In this document: in pieces, positions 26,183 to 34,726 of the stretch
Numbering within the stretch: position 1 is the first letter of the stretch
Layout of the letters: every line of letters starts with the position of its first letter
From: DASRBN01 sp035294305
Lineage (GTDB): Bacteria > Chloroflexota > Ktedonobacteria > Ktedonobacterales > Ktedonobacteraceae
Assembly (NCBI GenBank): GCA_035294305.1
Contig: DATGLD010000012.1
Span: 62,001-126,000 of the forward strand
Direction: 5' to 3'
Length of the DNA: 64,000 nucleotides
Notes under the pieces: generated by a model
Told to the model about the DNA's origin: nothing
The model's input: only the letters and a program-made list of their open reading frames with translations
Databases searched by the model: none
Made by a program: the position numbers and the translations under genes

Positions 26183-26398
26183 TTAGGAACTGATATCAAT
26201 ATGTAGCATCAGGTTAGAATGACCACATACTTCACACTTAAAAAATTTTTCATTCATATGCAACTCTACATGTGAGCGATCATGTATAGGCATAGCGGGA
26301 TCAAACGTATGAGTACGTCGTTTATTTTGCGTACTGTACTTTTCTGCACCACAATGCATGCACACTTTCTTAATGATCAATTTCAGTTCGCCCATCAT
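26183..26398 (-). CDS. Small zinc-ribbon-like protein
   Basis: A 71-residue protein. CMHC at residues 13-16 and CEVC at 55-58 form two CxxC knuckles that would bind one zinc ion, with His 30, 39, 43 and 47 between. GAAAGGAG precedes two adjacent ATG codons; the second is better spaced, so the true start may be 26395. The reading frame is convergent with the secreted gene and its real start is on the other side of that gene's terminator. No partner gene is adjacent. Function unknown. Confidence 0.7.
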   Translation of the reverse strand: MMGELKLIIKKVCMHCGAEKYSTQNKRRTHTFDPAMPIHDRSHVELHMNEKFFKCEVCGHSNLMLHIDISS

Positions 26399-26469
26399 AT
26401 TCTCCTTTCAACATCATTCTATCACAATAATGTATGTGATTTTTACATTCCACAGAGTAATCTTGAAAA

Positions 26470-26964
26470 TGCAGTAAAGGCTCTTGCGAAGAACCGGACG
26501 ACGGCCATCGACGCGCCCGGAGGCAACACCAGCTACACCTACAGAGGTCCCGACCAGGCTAAGCGGGTGCAGGTCAACAGCACCCGCTATGTCTACAGCC
26601 TGTTGGCACCCGCTGTAGTTGCGGCCAGTTACTTGACGCGGTGAAGCCCGATGGGAGTACATATTACTGCCTGTTTGACGGCTTAGGTTCAGTGATCGGC
26701 ATGACCACCAGCAGTGGCACCCTGGTCAACTTCTATGACTATGACCCGTATGGGCAAATCCTGGCGCAGCAAGAGCAGCAAGGACTCAACAATCCCTGGA
26801 AGTACGTCAGTGGCTTCAGTGATGTGGATACCGGGCTGACCAAGTTCGGCACGCACTACGAGGATCCTACCCTGGGACGGTGGACACAGCAGGACGCAGT
26901 GGCCGGGAGTCTGCGCCATCCTCTATCCCTCTCGGACAAAAACTCTCAGATCGAGTCAGTATAG
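26470..26964 (+). pseudogene. RHS-repeat protein C-terminal core fragment
   Basis: Two frames together read the RHS-associated core. The first gives TAIDAPGGNTSYTYRGPDQA up to SLLAPAVV near 26620. After a frameshift the second, from 26641, gives PDGSTYYCLFDGLGSVIGMT, NFYDYDPYGQIL, WKYVSGFSDVDTGLTKFGTH and YEDPTLGRWTQQD. A stop follows about 20 residues after the WTQQD block, where intact proteins go on to the NPNLYAY region and toxic tip. The N-terminal YD repeats are missing as well. This is a remnant of a large secreted polymorphic protein. Confidence 0.85.
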
Positions 26965-27048
26965 CCGGCTATTCATGCCCCAAATTGTAAAATAGAACGC
27001 TAGTTCTTATAGTGGGGTCGAATACTCAGCTTCTAGAAAGGAACTGCT

Positions 27049-27708
27049 ATGGATACACCGTTTGAACTGCCAGGGTCACATCCCGATGCGGATACTACCA
27101 ACCCTCTCGATTACGTACAGGTGATCGCGTATTTGCTCAATGTTGGCCAATCGTTGTGCGGACAAACGCGGGGAGTCGTTGAGCGCCTCTGCCAGGAGGT
27201 GGCGCTGGTTACCCAACAACGCGCTCGATTGCTGCCGAGGCAGCAGCAATCTTCTGCTACCATGGAGTCACCATCGCCTACGATGGAGGTGAGTTTCCCT
27301 GTGCAGTTCCAGGAACATGTATATGGGACATTGTCTATCGCGGCAGACCCGGCGCAACCAGCCCGTCCAGCATTACTGCTAGCTGTGGCACAACTGTTAG
27401 CGCAGGTATGCGGATGGCTGCTGTACACGTTTGAAATAACGGCGCTTCTGGATGGCGAGTCGCTCGCAACTGAACAGACAATAGAGAGAATTTTGACCCG
27501 GCGACAACGAGAAGTGCTGGTACTCATCTGTCGTGGGTACGATCAAAAGGCAATGGCCGACAAGTTAGGCGTGACTGAGGCTACGGTGAGTAAGCATTTG
27601 CAGCGTATTTATGCACAATTGGGCGTGCATAACACTCGTGACGCGCTCCTGGTTGCTTTTCAGGCTGGCCTGTTTTCTCCTCTCGAAGAATTCTCAGATT
27701 CCCGGTAG
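27049..27708 (+). CDS. LuxR-type HTH transcriptional regulator
   Basis: A 219-residue protein. The N-terminal 140 residues look like a degenerate GAF-type sensor (VVERLCQEVALVTQQRARLL, FPVQFQEHVYGTLSIAADPA). The C-terminal HTH (about 150-210) has LTRRQREVLVLICRGYDQKA, MADKLGVTEATVSKHLQRIY and ends NTRDALLVAFQAGL. AAAGGA lies six bases before the ATG. Such single-HTH regulators in this group act as cytosolic transcription factors, with an unknown signal. It is followed by a promoter for the next gene. Confidence 0.88.
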   Translation: MDTPFELPGSHPDADTTNPLDYVQVIAYLLNVGQSLCGQTRGVVERLCQEVALVTQQRARLLPRQQQSSATMESPSPTMEVSFPVQFQEHVYGTLSIAADPAQPARPALLLAVAQLLAQVCGWLLYTFEITALLDGESLATEQTIERILTRRQREVLVLICRGYDQKAMADKLGVTEATVSKHLQRIYAQLGVHNTRDALLVAFQAGLFSPLEEFSDSR

Positions 27709-27773
27709 GCCCAGGACAGGCAGCAGTCGTTGCCCCGACAGCGTATTTCCGCAATCCTCGTCCTTATAAAGAA

Positions 27774-27802
27774 TAGACATGTGCGAACTTTTGTTCTATA
27801 AT
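27774..27802 (+). promoter_or_regulatory. Promoter TAGACA-17-TATAAT
   Basis: TAGACA (27774-27779) and TATAAT (27797-27802) with a 17-bp spacer. The expected start near 27809 lies after the first possible GTG (27804), favouring the ATG at 27861 for the next gene. Confidence 0.7.
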
Positions 27803-27860
27803 AGTGATAACAATCGCATTCTATAACTACCAGAAATACTGGCTAAGAAAGAGATTACCC

Positions 27861-28196
27861 ATGCTGCGTGATGTACTTCGTGAACCATGGACATATCAGG
27901 AAGAGACTGAGCAGGAGGACCATAGCGCTACTCTTCATCTGGGATATCAACAGGCGTTTTTGCAAGGCGTGCAACAGGCGCAGAAAGAATTACTACAGGA
28001 ACTGCGCCTGATACTGCTGAAGATCGTGCGCCTGCGCTTTCCTATTGCCATACGCCTGGCAAAAAAGCAGACTGCTGGCATCGAGGATACGAGTATTTTG
28101 CGTGATCTGGTCATCAAAATGAGTGTCGCGCAATCCATCGAAGAGGCCGTCATGTTACTGCTGGAAGCAGACGGAGATGAGGACGAGGATGAATAA
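27861..28196 (+). CDS. Small protein resembling the C-terminus of Rpn/PD-(D/E)XK nuclease-like proteins
   Basis: With the ATG at 27861 the protein has 111 residues; a GTG 19 codons upstream is less likely given the promoter. It contains a helical QxLLQELRLILLKIVRLRFP stretch and IRLAKKQTAGIEDTSILRDL, and ends in an acidic EADGDEDEDE tail. These resemble the C-terminal helical tail seen after PD-(D/E)XK domains in Rpn/transposase-associated proteins. The nuclease domain is absent, so it is either a remnant or a stand-alone helical protein. Confidence 0.55.
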   Translation: MLRDVLREPWTYQEETEQEDHSATLHLGYQQAFLQGVQQAQKELLQELRLILLKIVRLRFPIAIRLAKKQTAGIEDTSILRDLVIKMSVAQSIEEAVMLLLEADGDEDEDE

Positions 28197-28199
28197 ATC

Positions 28200-29546
28200 C
28201 TAGATATTCCAGGCTTTCATATTCAGAAGCCTCTCCTTCGAACCCTGGAACATTGCCAGCGCTTGCTTTGCTATTGTGAAGAGCAAAGGTGCTGCCAGGT
28301 AAACAAATAGCGCCAGGCTCAACGAGATGTAGAGCTTATCGTTATGTAAGAGCGGCTTCGGTGCTACGATGGGGTGCCAGAGGACGCTATACAGCGGATT
28401 GTAGTGGCACAGGTATTCGAGAGCGTAGTTGTGAGCAACACAGATATTGCTCAGCCCAAACTGATCGTAAATGGCTCCGTTGATGCCTATCCAGAGCGAG
28501 AAAGCCAGGAAGAGCAGCGTTAAAAGATTTCCCAGTAGCGAATTGCTCGTGCTACGCAGGCGTACTGCAAGCACGAAAGAGGCGGGAATCGAGGCGAAGA
28601 GAAAAAATCTGGGTCCCCAGAACCATCCGCCGTACCATGCCCACCACGATGAATAGACCAGTATCAAACCAACCAGGAAGCACATCCATAGCTGGTAGGC
28701 CTGGAATAATTGCTTATTGTTTTCTCCTTGCAACTTCCAGATAGAGTTTTTGACGGGCAGCAGCAGGGCGGGTGCGAAGAAGATCAGCCCTTTGCCGAAC
28801 GAAAAAAGGATGGAGATCAGGCCAAGCCAGAAAGGAGTGCTGAATGCCTGATTGCCATAGCCACTGTTAAAAGGGCTGCCACGCCGAATCCAGGACTCGG
28901 CCAGGATCAGCACTACAGCGGCTATAAATACGAGGAGATATCTTACGCGCTGCTTCTGAAAGATATGTTTCAAGACGACAAGGCCAAGTCCAACCAGGCT
29001 GGCGGGCGTATTAACCACCCCCAGCACGACGGCTGCCCATCCGCCAGCTTCCGATCTCAGCAGCGCTACCAGGATGCCCATTCCGACCATTAAAGCGGTG
29101 AATACCTCGCCTCCAAAGTAGGTCACGTGGTTCCCGAACATGGAGCCTATTATCAGTATAAGAAAGAATTTGCGCAGTACGCCGGCATCCATGCGATTTC
29201 GCAACATTACATACGTAATCAGCATCACCGCGGCCAGCAGAAAAATGTTATATTTTTCCTGCCATTGCAATGAAAACCCTGACAGCCTGTCGATGACCCA
29301 CAGCGGCGAGGAGAATAGGGGGCCAACGATTGAATAGCTCATGTGCGATATCTGGCCATGTTGTAGCAGGCTTACAACCGCTTTAAAGCGCACGGTGCCA
29401 TCCAGAAAGTAACGCTGTGGCAGCCATTGAAACATGGCAAAGATGCCCATCCCAATCAGGCATAGCTCGATTGCTTCGAAGAGTAGCTTTTTGGATAGTC
29501 CATGAACAGGTTGTTCCTGCTCTGCCGGAATAGTTTCGACTGCCAA
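28200..29546 (-). CDS. Multispanning membrane protein, glycosyltransferase-C-like
   Basis: A 448-residue hydrophobic protein with about eleven membrane segments. The region WAWYGGWFWGPRFFLFASIP and the early loop with LPQRYFLDGTVRFKAVVSLL resemble GT-C-fold membrane glycosyltransferases that use lipid-linked sugars and carry an acidic residue in the first outer loop (Asp49 here is a candidate). Exact family not certain. It may transfer a sugar at the outer membrane face. It converges with and nearly abuts the gene at 27861-28196. No signal for regulation is seen. Confidence 0.65.
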   Translation of the reverse strand: MAVETIPAEQEQPVHGLSKKLLFEAIELCLIGMGIFAMFQWLPQRYFLDGTVRFKAVVSLLQHGQISHMSYSIVGPLFSSPLWVIDRLSGFSLQWQEKYNIFLLAAVMLITYVMLRNRMDAGVLRKFFLILIIGSMFGNHVTYFGGEVFTALMVGMGILVALLRSEAGGWAAVVLGVVNTPASLVGLGLVVLKHIFQKQRVRYLLVFIAAVVLILAESWIRRGSPFNSGYGNQAFSTPFWLGLISILFSFGKGLIFFAPALLLPVKNSIWKLQGENNKQLFQAYQLWMCFLVGLILVYSSWWAWYGGWFWGPRFFLFASIPASFVLAVRLRSTSNSLLGNLLTLLFLAFSLWIGINGAIYDQFGLSNICVAHNYALEYLCHYNPLYSVLWHPIVAPKPLLHNDKLYISLSLALFVYLAAPLLFTIAKQALAMFQGSKERLLNMKAWNI

Positions 29547-29771
29547 AGGCGCTCTCTCTTTCTTTTAAATGTTAGTCCTCTCCTACCGGTACAAGACGCT
29601 CTTTCAAAGCTAAGGTAACTTGCTGGCCGGCTGCTGGTATTTCTTATTCCTGCCGTATCGCACCTGCATGATAGCTAATCTTTTCCTCGTCATCTACGGA
29701 GCCAGCGAGGGGCTCACGGAGATAAACCATTGCTCCATGTGTTACTATTATCCTATAGTTAAAAGTATACG

Positions 29772-30173
29772 ATGAAGAAAACCATGGAGCCAATGATGCC
29801 CGGAACTTTTGCGGAATTATATGCCCCTCTACTGAAAGAAGTGTTTACGACGAAGGCCCAACAGATGCTGTCTGCCGGCGCCGATGGCTTGATAACCGCG
29901 CGTGCTTACGCGGAACGGGGCAAACCCGAATTTGCCCTGGCTTTTTTGTTGCTGATAGAATTGCCCGAAGACGAGAAACGCGAACTCTTCGCTTATGCCT
30001 ATGAACGCCGCGCCGTACTTTCCGAGGAAAAGGCCGAACAATATACGCTCCAGTTCCATCGTCCTTTTCCGCTTATCAAGCTGGAAGCGCAAAAAGACCG
30101 TATGACGGCCCGCTCCATTCGTGAAGGCAAGCGCGTGCGCGGCAGCACGGCCCGTATTCCTCCCATTACTTAG
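29772..30173 (+). CDS. Hypothetical protein
   Basis: A 133-residue, helix-rich protein not recognised. It contains LKEVFTTKAQQMLSAGADGL, FALAFLLLIELPEDEKRELF and a basic tail. The middle could be a TPR-like helical hairpin. The predicted ATG lacks a strong ribosome site. No conserved neighbour. No transmembrane segment or signal peptide. Confidence 0.5.
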   Translation: MKKTMEPMMPGTFAELYAPLLKEVFTTKAQQMLSAGADGLITARAYAERGKPEFALAFLLLIELPEDEKRELFAYAYERRAVLSEEKAEQYTLQFHRPFPLIKLEAQKDRMTARSIREGKRVRGSTARIPPIT

Positions 30174-30369
30174 AGAGAGCCATCAAGCGAATTCCCGCGA
30201 TGCGTTAGAAGCTCTGGCTTTCCAGACGTAATATATTGTGTGCGAAATGTGAACTATTCCACATTCCGTGGCCCTTATCGCATGTTATGATTATCTGGGG
30301 TACTGTTGGTCTTTTTATGCTATCGAGGTTGATGGTCGTTTTTTCTAGGCATAGCTGGATGTTCAAGTT

Positions 30370-33300
30370 ATGGCATATTGTTTAAATCCTAAAAAGAAGC
30401 ATGAGAATCGAGAGCTAGCCTCCATTTCTTCACTAACGAACGCCGGCACGGCAGCGCTGCCAGAAGCGGGCGCCGAAAAATCACCGGTCGCGGTCGATGC
30501 GCAGGGGTCCTGCCAATATTGTAAGTATTTACTGGAGGGAGCGCTGCTGGGCGATTGCCGTGTAAGGCGCTGGATCGGTTCGGGCGCATTCGGTGATGTA
30601 TACGAGGCGGAGCAGTTGCCTCCATTGCAGCGCCGCGTGGCAATCAAGGTCATGTCCATCGACCAGGTCCTGGATGTCAAAGCAGTTGAACTCTTTGCGC
30701 GCGAAGTGGGAGCTATCTCTAAGCTCGATCACCCCAATATTTTACCTGTGATGCGCGTGGGTATGCTGGAAGACGGACGCTCCTACCTGGTAATGAAATA
30801 TGCCGCCCATGGTTCGCTGCAAAAATACTGCCAGTCGACTCCTCAAAACTTCTCTTTGCTGCCTACGGCTGTTCCGGCAGAAGCTCCGGATTTCCTGGCG
30901 GATTCGCGCCAGGTGGAACATCAGGATACTGTAGCTGTCGATCACGAGGATAGCTCCTGCAGGGACAATCAAACCATTACGCCCATTGATTCTGAACATG
31001 GAGGGCAGGAAGATGCCAGGCAGCGCGAGCCCCTTGTGCCCGCGCAGCTGGGCCCGGTGGATAACGAATCTCAACCGGATTCTATTACCGGCCACGAAAC
31101 GATTGCCACTGCTGAAGCGACAGACTTAAAAGAAGACAGCGTTGAAGGCGATCAAATGGTAGCGCCACGAGCAATAGAATCGACGACTCTCACACCGGGG
31201 CTTCTGTTGCCATATATCGAGCAGGCGTCTGCGGCCCTACAATATGTTCATGATCACGGCATTATTCACCTGGATGTCAAGCCTGCCAACCTGCTGCTCG
31301 ATGGCGATGATCGCCTCATGCTGGCCGATTTTGGTGTCTCCGCGCTGCTTGATGGCTATACGCATGCCTCTCTGCATGCCTATGTCGGCACCCCTCTTTA
31401 TACAGCTCCGGAACAATGGTTGGAGCAGCCACGTGCCGCCAGTGATCAGTACGCGCTGGCCGTTACCTGTTATCAGCTACTCACCGGGCAGGCTCCATTT
31501 ACAGGCAATCTATACTCGATCATGCATGGGCACCTGCAAATTCCCCCCCCACCTTTACGCGAATTTAACCCACTTATCCCACTCGAGGTGGAAAACGTTA
31601 TTTTGCGCGCTCTTGCCAAGGAGCCAGGAGATCGCTACAAGGATATGCGCTCGTTCGCCCGCGCTTATCACGAAGCCCTGGAAGAAGCGGCCAGCGCCAG
31701 AACGGATACCTACGGCCAGTTGCCTACGCTGGCAACTGTTGAGCAGGTAGAGGCTTCTAAAACAGCAGAGGAAGGAGCCGCAGCTTTTGGCGCCACAGAA
31801 ATTTCCTCACTTCCTGAAGAGGCCGCGACTACAGTAAAAGCATCCGCGGAGGAAGAAGTCGAAACGGTCAATCCAACGGGCAAGTTCAGGGATGAAGATA
31901 AACCGATAGTACAGCAATCAGGAAAGCCAGCCGCTACTTCCCAGGAAATGGTTCCTGTAAAAGATGAGTGGGAACCCCGGAGGGCGAAACTCCACCCATC
32001 CCAATCGCGTCCGCTTTATCGCGCGGTGGCCCTTGCGCTGCTCGTATTACTGCTCTTCGGCGGTGGCGCGCTAGGGTTGGTGCGTGTGAGCCAGCCTTGC
32101 CTGCTTGGGGCATGCCCCGTTATGCAGCTAAGCACGCATGAGGTGAATCTGGGCAATGATGGCTCGCAGCAGGTCAGAATCTCGAATACCGGCAGTTCTG
32201 ATCTGCACTGGCAGGCGTCCATCGTAAATAGCCAGAACATAGCATGGCTGGCGCTCTCCGCGTCTATGGGGACGCTTGCCCCTGGTAAGAAAGCAGAGCT
32301 TACTATCAAGGCAGACACTGCAAGCCTGGCCGACGGCGCTTACGCGGTGGTTGTGGAGATCAGCGGGCAGAACGTGGCTACCCAGGATATTTATGTGACT
32401 GTGAGCGTTCAAAAAGGATTGAATGCGGTCTCGGTAGAAAATAGCGGCACGCAATTTCTATACAGCCAGGGTAAGCTGCAGCCAGCAGCACAGAAGATTA
32501 CGATCATCAATAAGAGCATAGAAGCGCTCGTTTTCCAGGTGGAGTATACCGAGACGACCTGGTTAACGGTTACTCCTGACCAGGGAGTCTTAGCCGCGGG
32601 CAAGTCAACCAGCCTGGCGGTGAATGTGATCAATCCGCAGTTGTTGACGCCCAACAATAACTACCAGACTACCGTGTCACTGATCGGTAAATTGCAGAGC
32701 CAGAAGCAAGCAATCGAATTGCAGCGCTATGATTTTGTGCTGGATGTACCTGCTCCGCTGACAACGCCGACTCCGACCGTGACGGCAACGCCGCCCCCGC
32801 AGTTCAGCTTTCCCAGTTTTAACGCGCAGGCTCCTATTTCGACCGGAGCACCTGCCACGTTGCGTTCGGGACACAGTATGGTCTGGGATGACCATGACAA
32901 TCTTGTACTCGTCTTTGGCGGCATCGATGATAGTGGTCACCTGCTCAATGACCTCTGGTCGTACAGCCCTGTCTCAGGGCAATGGAAACAACTGACGCCG
33001 GCAGGGGCCGCGGGTTCTTGCAGTAATGGGAGTAGCGGTGTACCGTCTCCACGTATGAACGCGGCCATGGTCTGGGACAGCGCGGATCAGCAGGTGCTGC
33101 TGTATGGTGGTTTGGGGGCGAATAATCGCTATCTTGGCGACCTGTGGTCCTTTTCGTTGAGTACTGGCGCCTGGACTGACATTGCGTGTTCTGACAACGG
33201 GCCGGGAGTTCGTGCGGCAGGCGCAGTATGGAACGGCAGTCAAATGCTGGTGCTGGGTGGGATGAATAAGTACGGCCTGCTCTCGGATTTCTGGGCCTAT

Positions 33301-33804
33301 ACTCCTGGCTCAAATGGCGGCTGGCAGGAACTTGCAACTAGCACTCCCCTTGGCCAGCGTACCTACTCGACTCTGGTCTGGGATAGCAGCGATGGCCGGT
33401 TGTATGTGTTCGGCGGGCTTGACATCAATGGCTTGCAAGAGAATGATTTCTACGTCTATAGCGCAAGCAAAGGGTGGTCCTCGATTACGCCGAAGACATC
33501 GGATAATCCGTTACCCCGGCAGCAGGGCATGGGAACCTGGGATAGCAGAGACCATCTTTTGTTGCTGATGGGCGGCTGGGAAAACGGTCAAACCGAACCG
33601 TTCTGGGGCCTCTGGGCATATGATCCCAAACAGAATGCCTGGGATTTATTGACTCCCCTGGACAGCCACGGAAACCATATTATACCCGGACGGACGGCTT
33701 CGGCGATGGTGTGGGATGCGGCAGACCAGCGCGCCTATATCTACGCCGGCGCGGGCAATGGCAGGTCCGGCAGCAGTTTGAACGATCTATGGACGATCTC
33801 GTAG
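30370..33804 (+). CDS. Ser/Thr protein kinase with kelch-repeat exterior
   Basis: 1144 residues. An N-terminal zinc-ribbon-like pair of Cys (residue 4 and CQYC at 48-51) precedes the kinase: GSGAFGDVYEAE (70-81), AIKVM (Lys93), HLDVKPANLL (His300, Asp302, Lys304), and DFGVSALL. An insert of about 115 low-complexity acidic residues (about 156-273) sits in the hinge region between YLVMKYAAHGSL and the alpha-E helix. Leu301 replaces the usual Arg of HRD. One transmembrane helix (550-571) is followed by two beta-sandwich BACON-like domains, a T/P-rich linker and six kelch repeats (about 830-1140; RSGHSMVWDDHDN, VFGGIDDSGHLLNDLWSY). The exterior should bind polymer or protein at the cell surface. 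Confidence 0.93.
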   Translation: MAYCLNPKKKHENRELASISSLTNAGTAALPEAGAEKSPVAVDAQGSCQYCKYLLEGALLGDCRVRRWIGSGAFGDVYEAEQLPPLQRRVAIKVMSIDQVLDVKAVELFAREVGAISKLDHPNILPVMRVGMLEDGRSYLVMKYAAHGSLQKYCQSTPQNFSLLPTAVPAEAPDFLADSRQVEHQDTVAVDHEDSSCRDNQTITPIDSEHGGQEDARQREPLVPAQLGPVDNESQPDSITGHETIATAEATDLKEDSVEGDQMVAPRAIESTTLTPGLLLPYIEQASAALQYVHDHGIIHLDVKPANLLLDGDDRLMLADFGVSALLDGYTHASLHAYVGTPLYTAPEQWLEQPRAASDQYALAVTCYQLLTGQAPFTGNLYSIMHGHLQIPPPPLREFNPLIPLEVENVILRALAKEPGDRYKDMRSFARAYHEALEEAASARTDTYGQLPTLATVEQVEASKTAEEGAAAFGATEISSLPEEAATTVKASAEEEVETVNPTGKFRDEDKPIVQQSGKPAATSQEMVPVKDEWEPRRAKLHPSQSRPLYRAVALALLVLLLFGGGALGLVRVSQPCLLGACPVMQLSTHEVNLGNDGSQQVRISNTGSSDLHWQASIVNSQNIAWLALSASMGTLAPGKKAELTIKADTASLADGAYAVVVEISGQNVATQDIYVTVSVQKGLNAVSVENSGTQFLYSQGKLQPAAQKITIINKSIEALVFQVEYTETTWLTVTPDQGVLAAGKSTSLAVNVINPQLLTPNNNYQTTVSLIGKLQSQKQAIELQRYDFVLDVPAPLTTPTPTVTATPPPQFSFPSFNAQAPISTGAPATLRSGHSMVWDDHDNLVLVFGGIDDSGHLLNDLWSYSPVSGQWKQLTPAGAAGSCSNGSSGVPSPRMNAAMVWDSADQQVLLYGGLGANNRYLGDLWSFSLSTGAWTDIACSDNGPGVRAAGAVWNGSQMLVLGGMNKYGLLSDFWAYTPGSNGGWQELATSTPLGQRTYSTLVWDSSDGRLYVFGGLDINGLQENDFYVYSASKGWSSITPKTSDNPLPRQQGMGTWDSRDHLLLLMGGWENGQTEPFWGLWAYDPKQNAWDLLTPLDSHGNHIIPGRTASAMVWDAADQRAYIYAGAGNGRSGSSLNDLWTIS

Positions 33805-33823
33805 GGGCCGGATTCGGCCCCTA
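33802..33823. terminator. Palindrome that contains two convergent stop codons
   Basis: TAGGGGCCG (33802-33810), loop GATT and CGGCCCCTA (33815-33823) form a perfect 9-bp hairpin. Its left TAG ends the kelch kinase and its right arm, read on the minus strand, supplies the TAG of the GNAT gene. Confidence 0.85.
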
Positions 33824-34726
33824 TATAGCGAAGATGCGCTCGTGATATTGTGTCTCGAAGCCAAGCCCGCGATAGACGTTATAGCCTTCGGGCGAGGATT
33901 GCAGGCACGCATAGCGGTAGCCGCGCGCTCGTGCCTCTAGAAGAGGGAACAGCGTGATGGCAGTACCCAATCCTCGACCACGAACGGCAGGCGCCGTACT
34001 GACATCGTAGATACCGGCCATATTGTCCGTCAGCAATAAGGTGGAAGACGTGACCGGCTCCCCATCCAGGTAGCCGACATAATGGAGAAATGGCCCGGCG
34101 GGATCAAATCCAGCTCGCGTATATGCTTCATAATAGATTTCCGCATTGGCGAGGGTCATCTCGAAGCCCGCCACTGTTGCCTGGTACCATTGCGCAAAAC
34201 TCGCGCCGTCGTTAACCCGCTCTATCAGCAGTCCAACTGGCACCCGTAGGGGCCGGTTCACCGTGCCCAGCGCCGATTGATCGGCCCCGTTCCCCTCTGA
34301 CCCGGACAAAGCAGCGCCTAACGCATCTGCACCCGCCTCTCCCACCGCCGATTGATCGGCCCACACAGGCAATGTATGCAGGTCTACCAGCATATGGGGG
34401 CGGTTATTCACCTGCTTCAAGCCATTTGCGAGCAGGTGGCTGGGAAGATCAACGGGCCGGCTAGAGGGCAAGACGAGCCAGCCCAAAGGCCTGCCGTTTG
34501 ACTTGAAGCTATCTACCAACGCCTGAACTCGTGCCGCGGCAGTCTCTGACGAGAGCTGTGTGCGCAGCACCGTATTCCAACCCGGAAACTTGCTGCTGAC
34601 TGCCCATGTCAGTTCCGCATCATTGAAAAGTTGAAAATGGGGCAGAGGAACCAGGCCAAGCAGGAAATACGCCAGGAAATTTTCTTCCATTGCAGCATGC
34701 AGGTCGGATATGTTCTGTGTCATCAT
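33821..34726 (-). CDS. GNAT family N-acetyltransferase with repeat-derived insert
   Basis: A 301-residue protein. The C-terminal half (about 165-300) is a GNAT domain: YEAYTRAGFDPAGPFLHYVG, GEPVTSSTLLL, GIYDVSTAPAVRGRGLGTAI (acetyl-CoA loop with RGRGLG) and YRACLQ, followed by YRGLGF. The N-terminal half is a degenerate acetyltransferase-like lobe, with PLGWLVLPSSRPVDL. Between them, about residues 118-160 (ADQSAVG and GADQSALG) are encoded by two copies of the dispersed GCCGATTGATCGGC repeat, read in-frame. Substrate is unknown. It overlaps the GH3 gene upstream by ATGA and is probably the last gene of that operon. Confidence 0.85.
   Translation of the reverse strand: MMTQNISDLHAAMEENFLAYFLLGLVPLPHFQLFNDAELTWAVSSKFPGWNTVLRTQLSSETAAARVQALVDSFKSNGRPLGWLVLPSSRPVDLPSHLLANGLKQVNNRPHMLVDLHTLPVWADQSAVGEAGADALGAALSGSEGNGADQSALGTVNRPLRVPVGLLIERVNDGASFAQWYQATVAGFEMTLANAEIYYEAYTRAGFDPAGPFLHYVGYLDGEPVTSSTLLLTDNMAGIYDVSTAPAVRGRGLGTAITLFPLLEARARGYRYACLQSSPEGYNVYRGLGFETQYHERIFAI
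34243..34362. repeat. Dispersed repeat pair inside the GNAT gene
   Basis: GCCGATTGATCGGC occurs at 34272-34285 and 34347-34360, the first preceded by GTAGGGGCCGG and GTGCCCAGC as in the 731-766 copy. The GNAT frame stays open through both copies. Confidence 0.85.
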
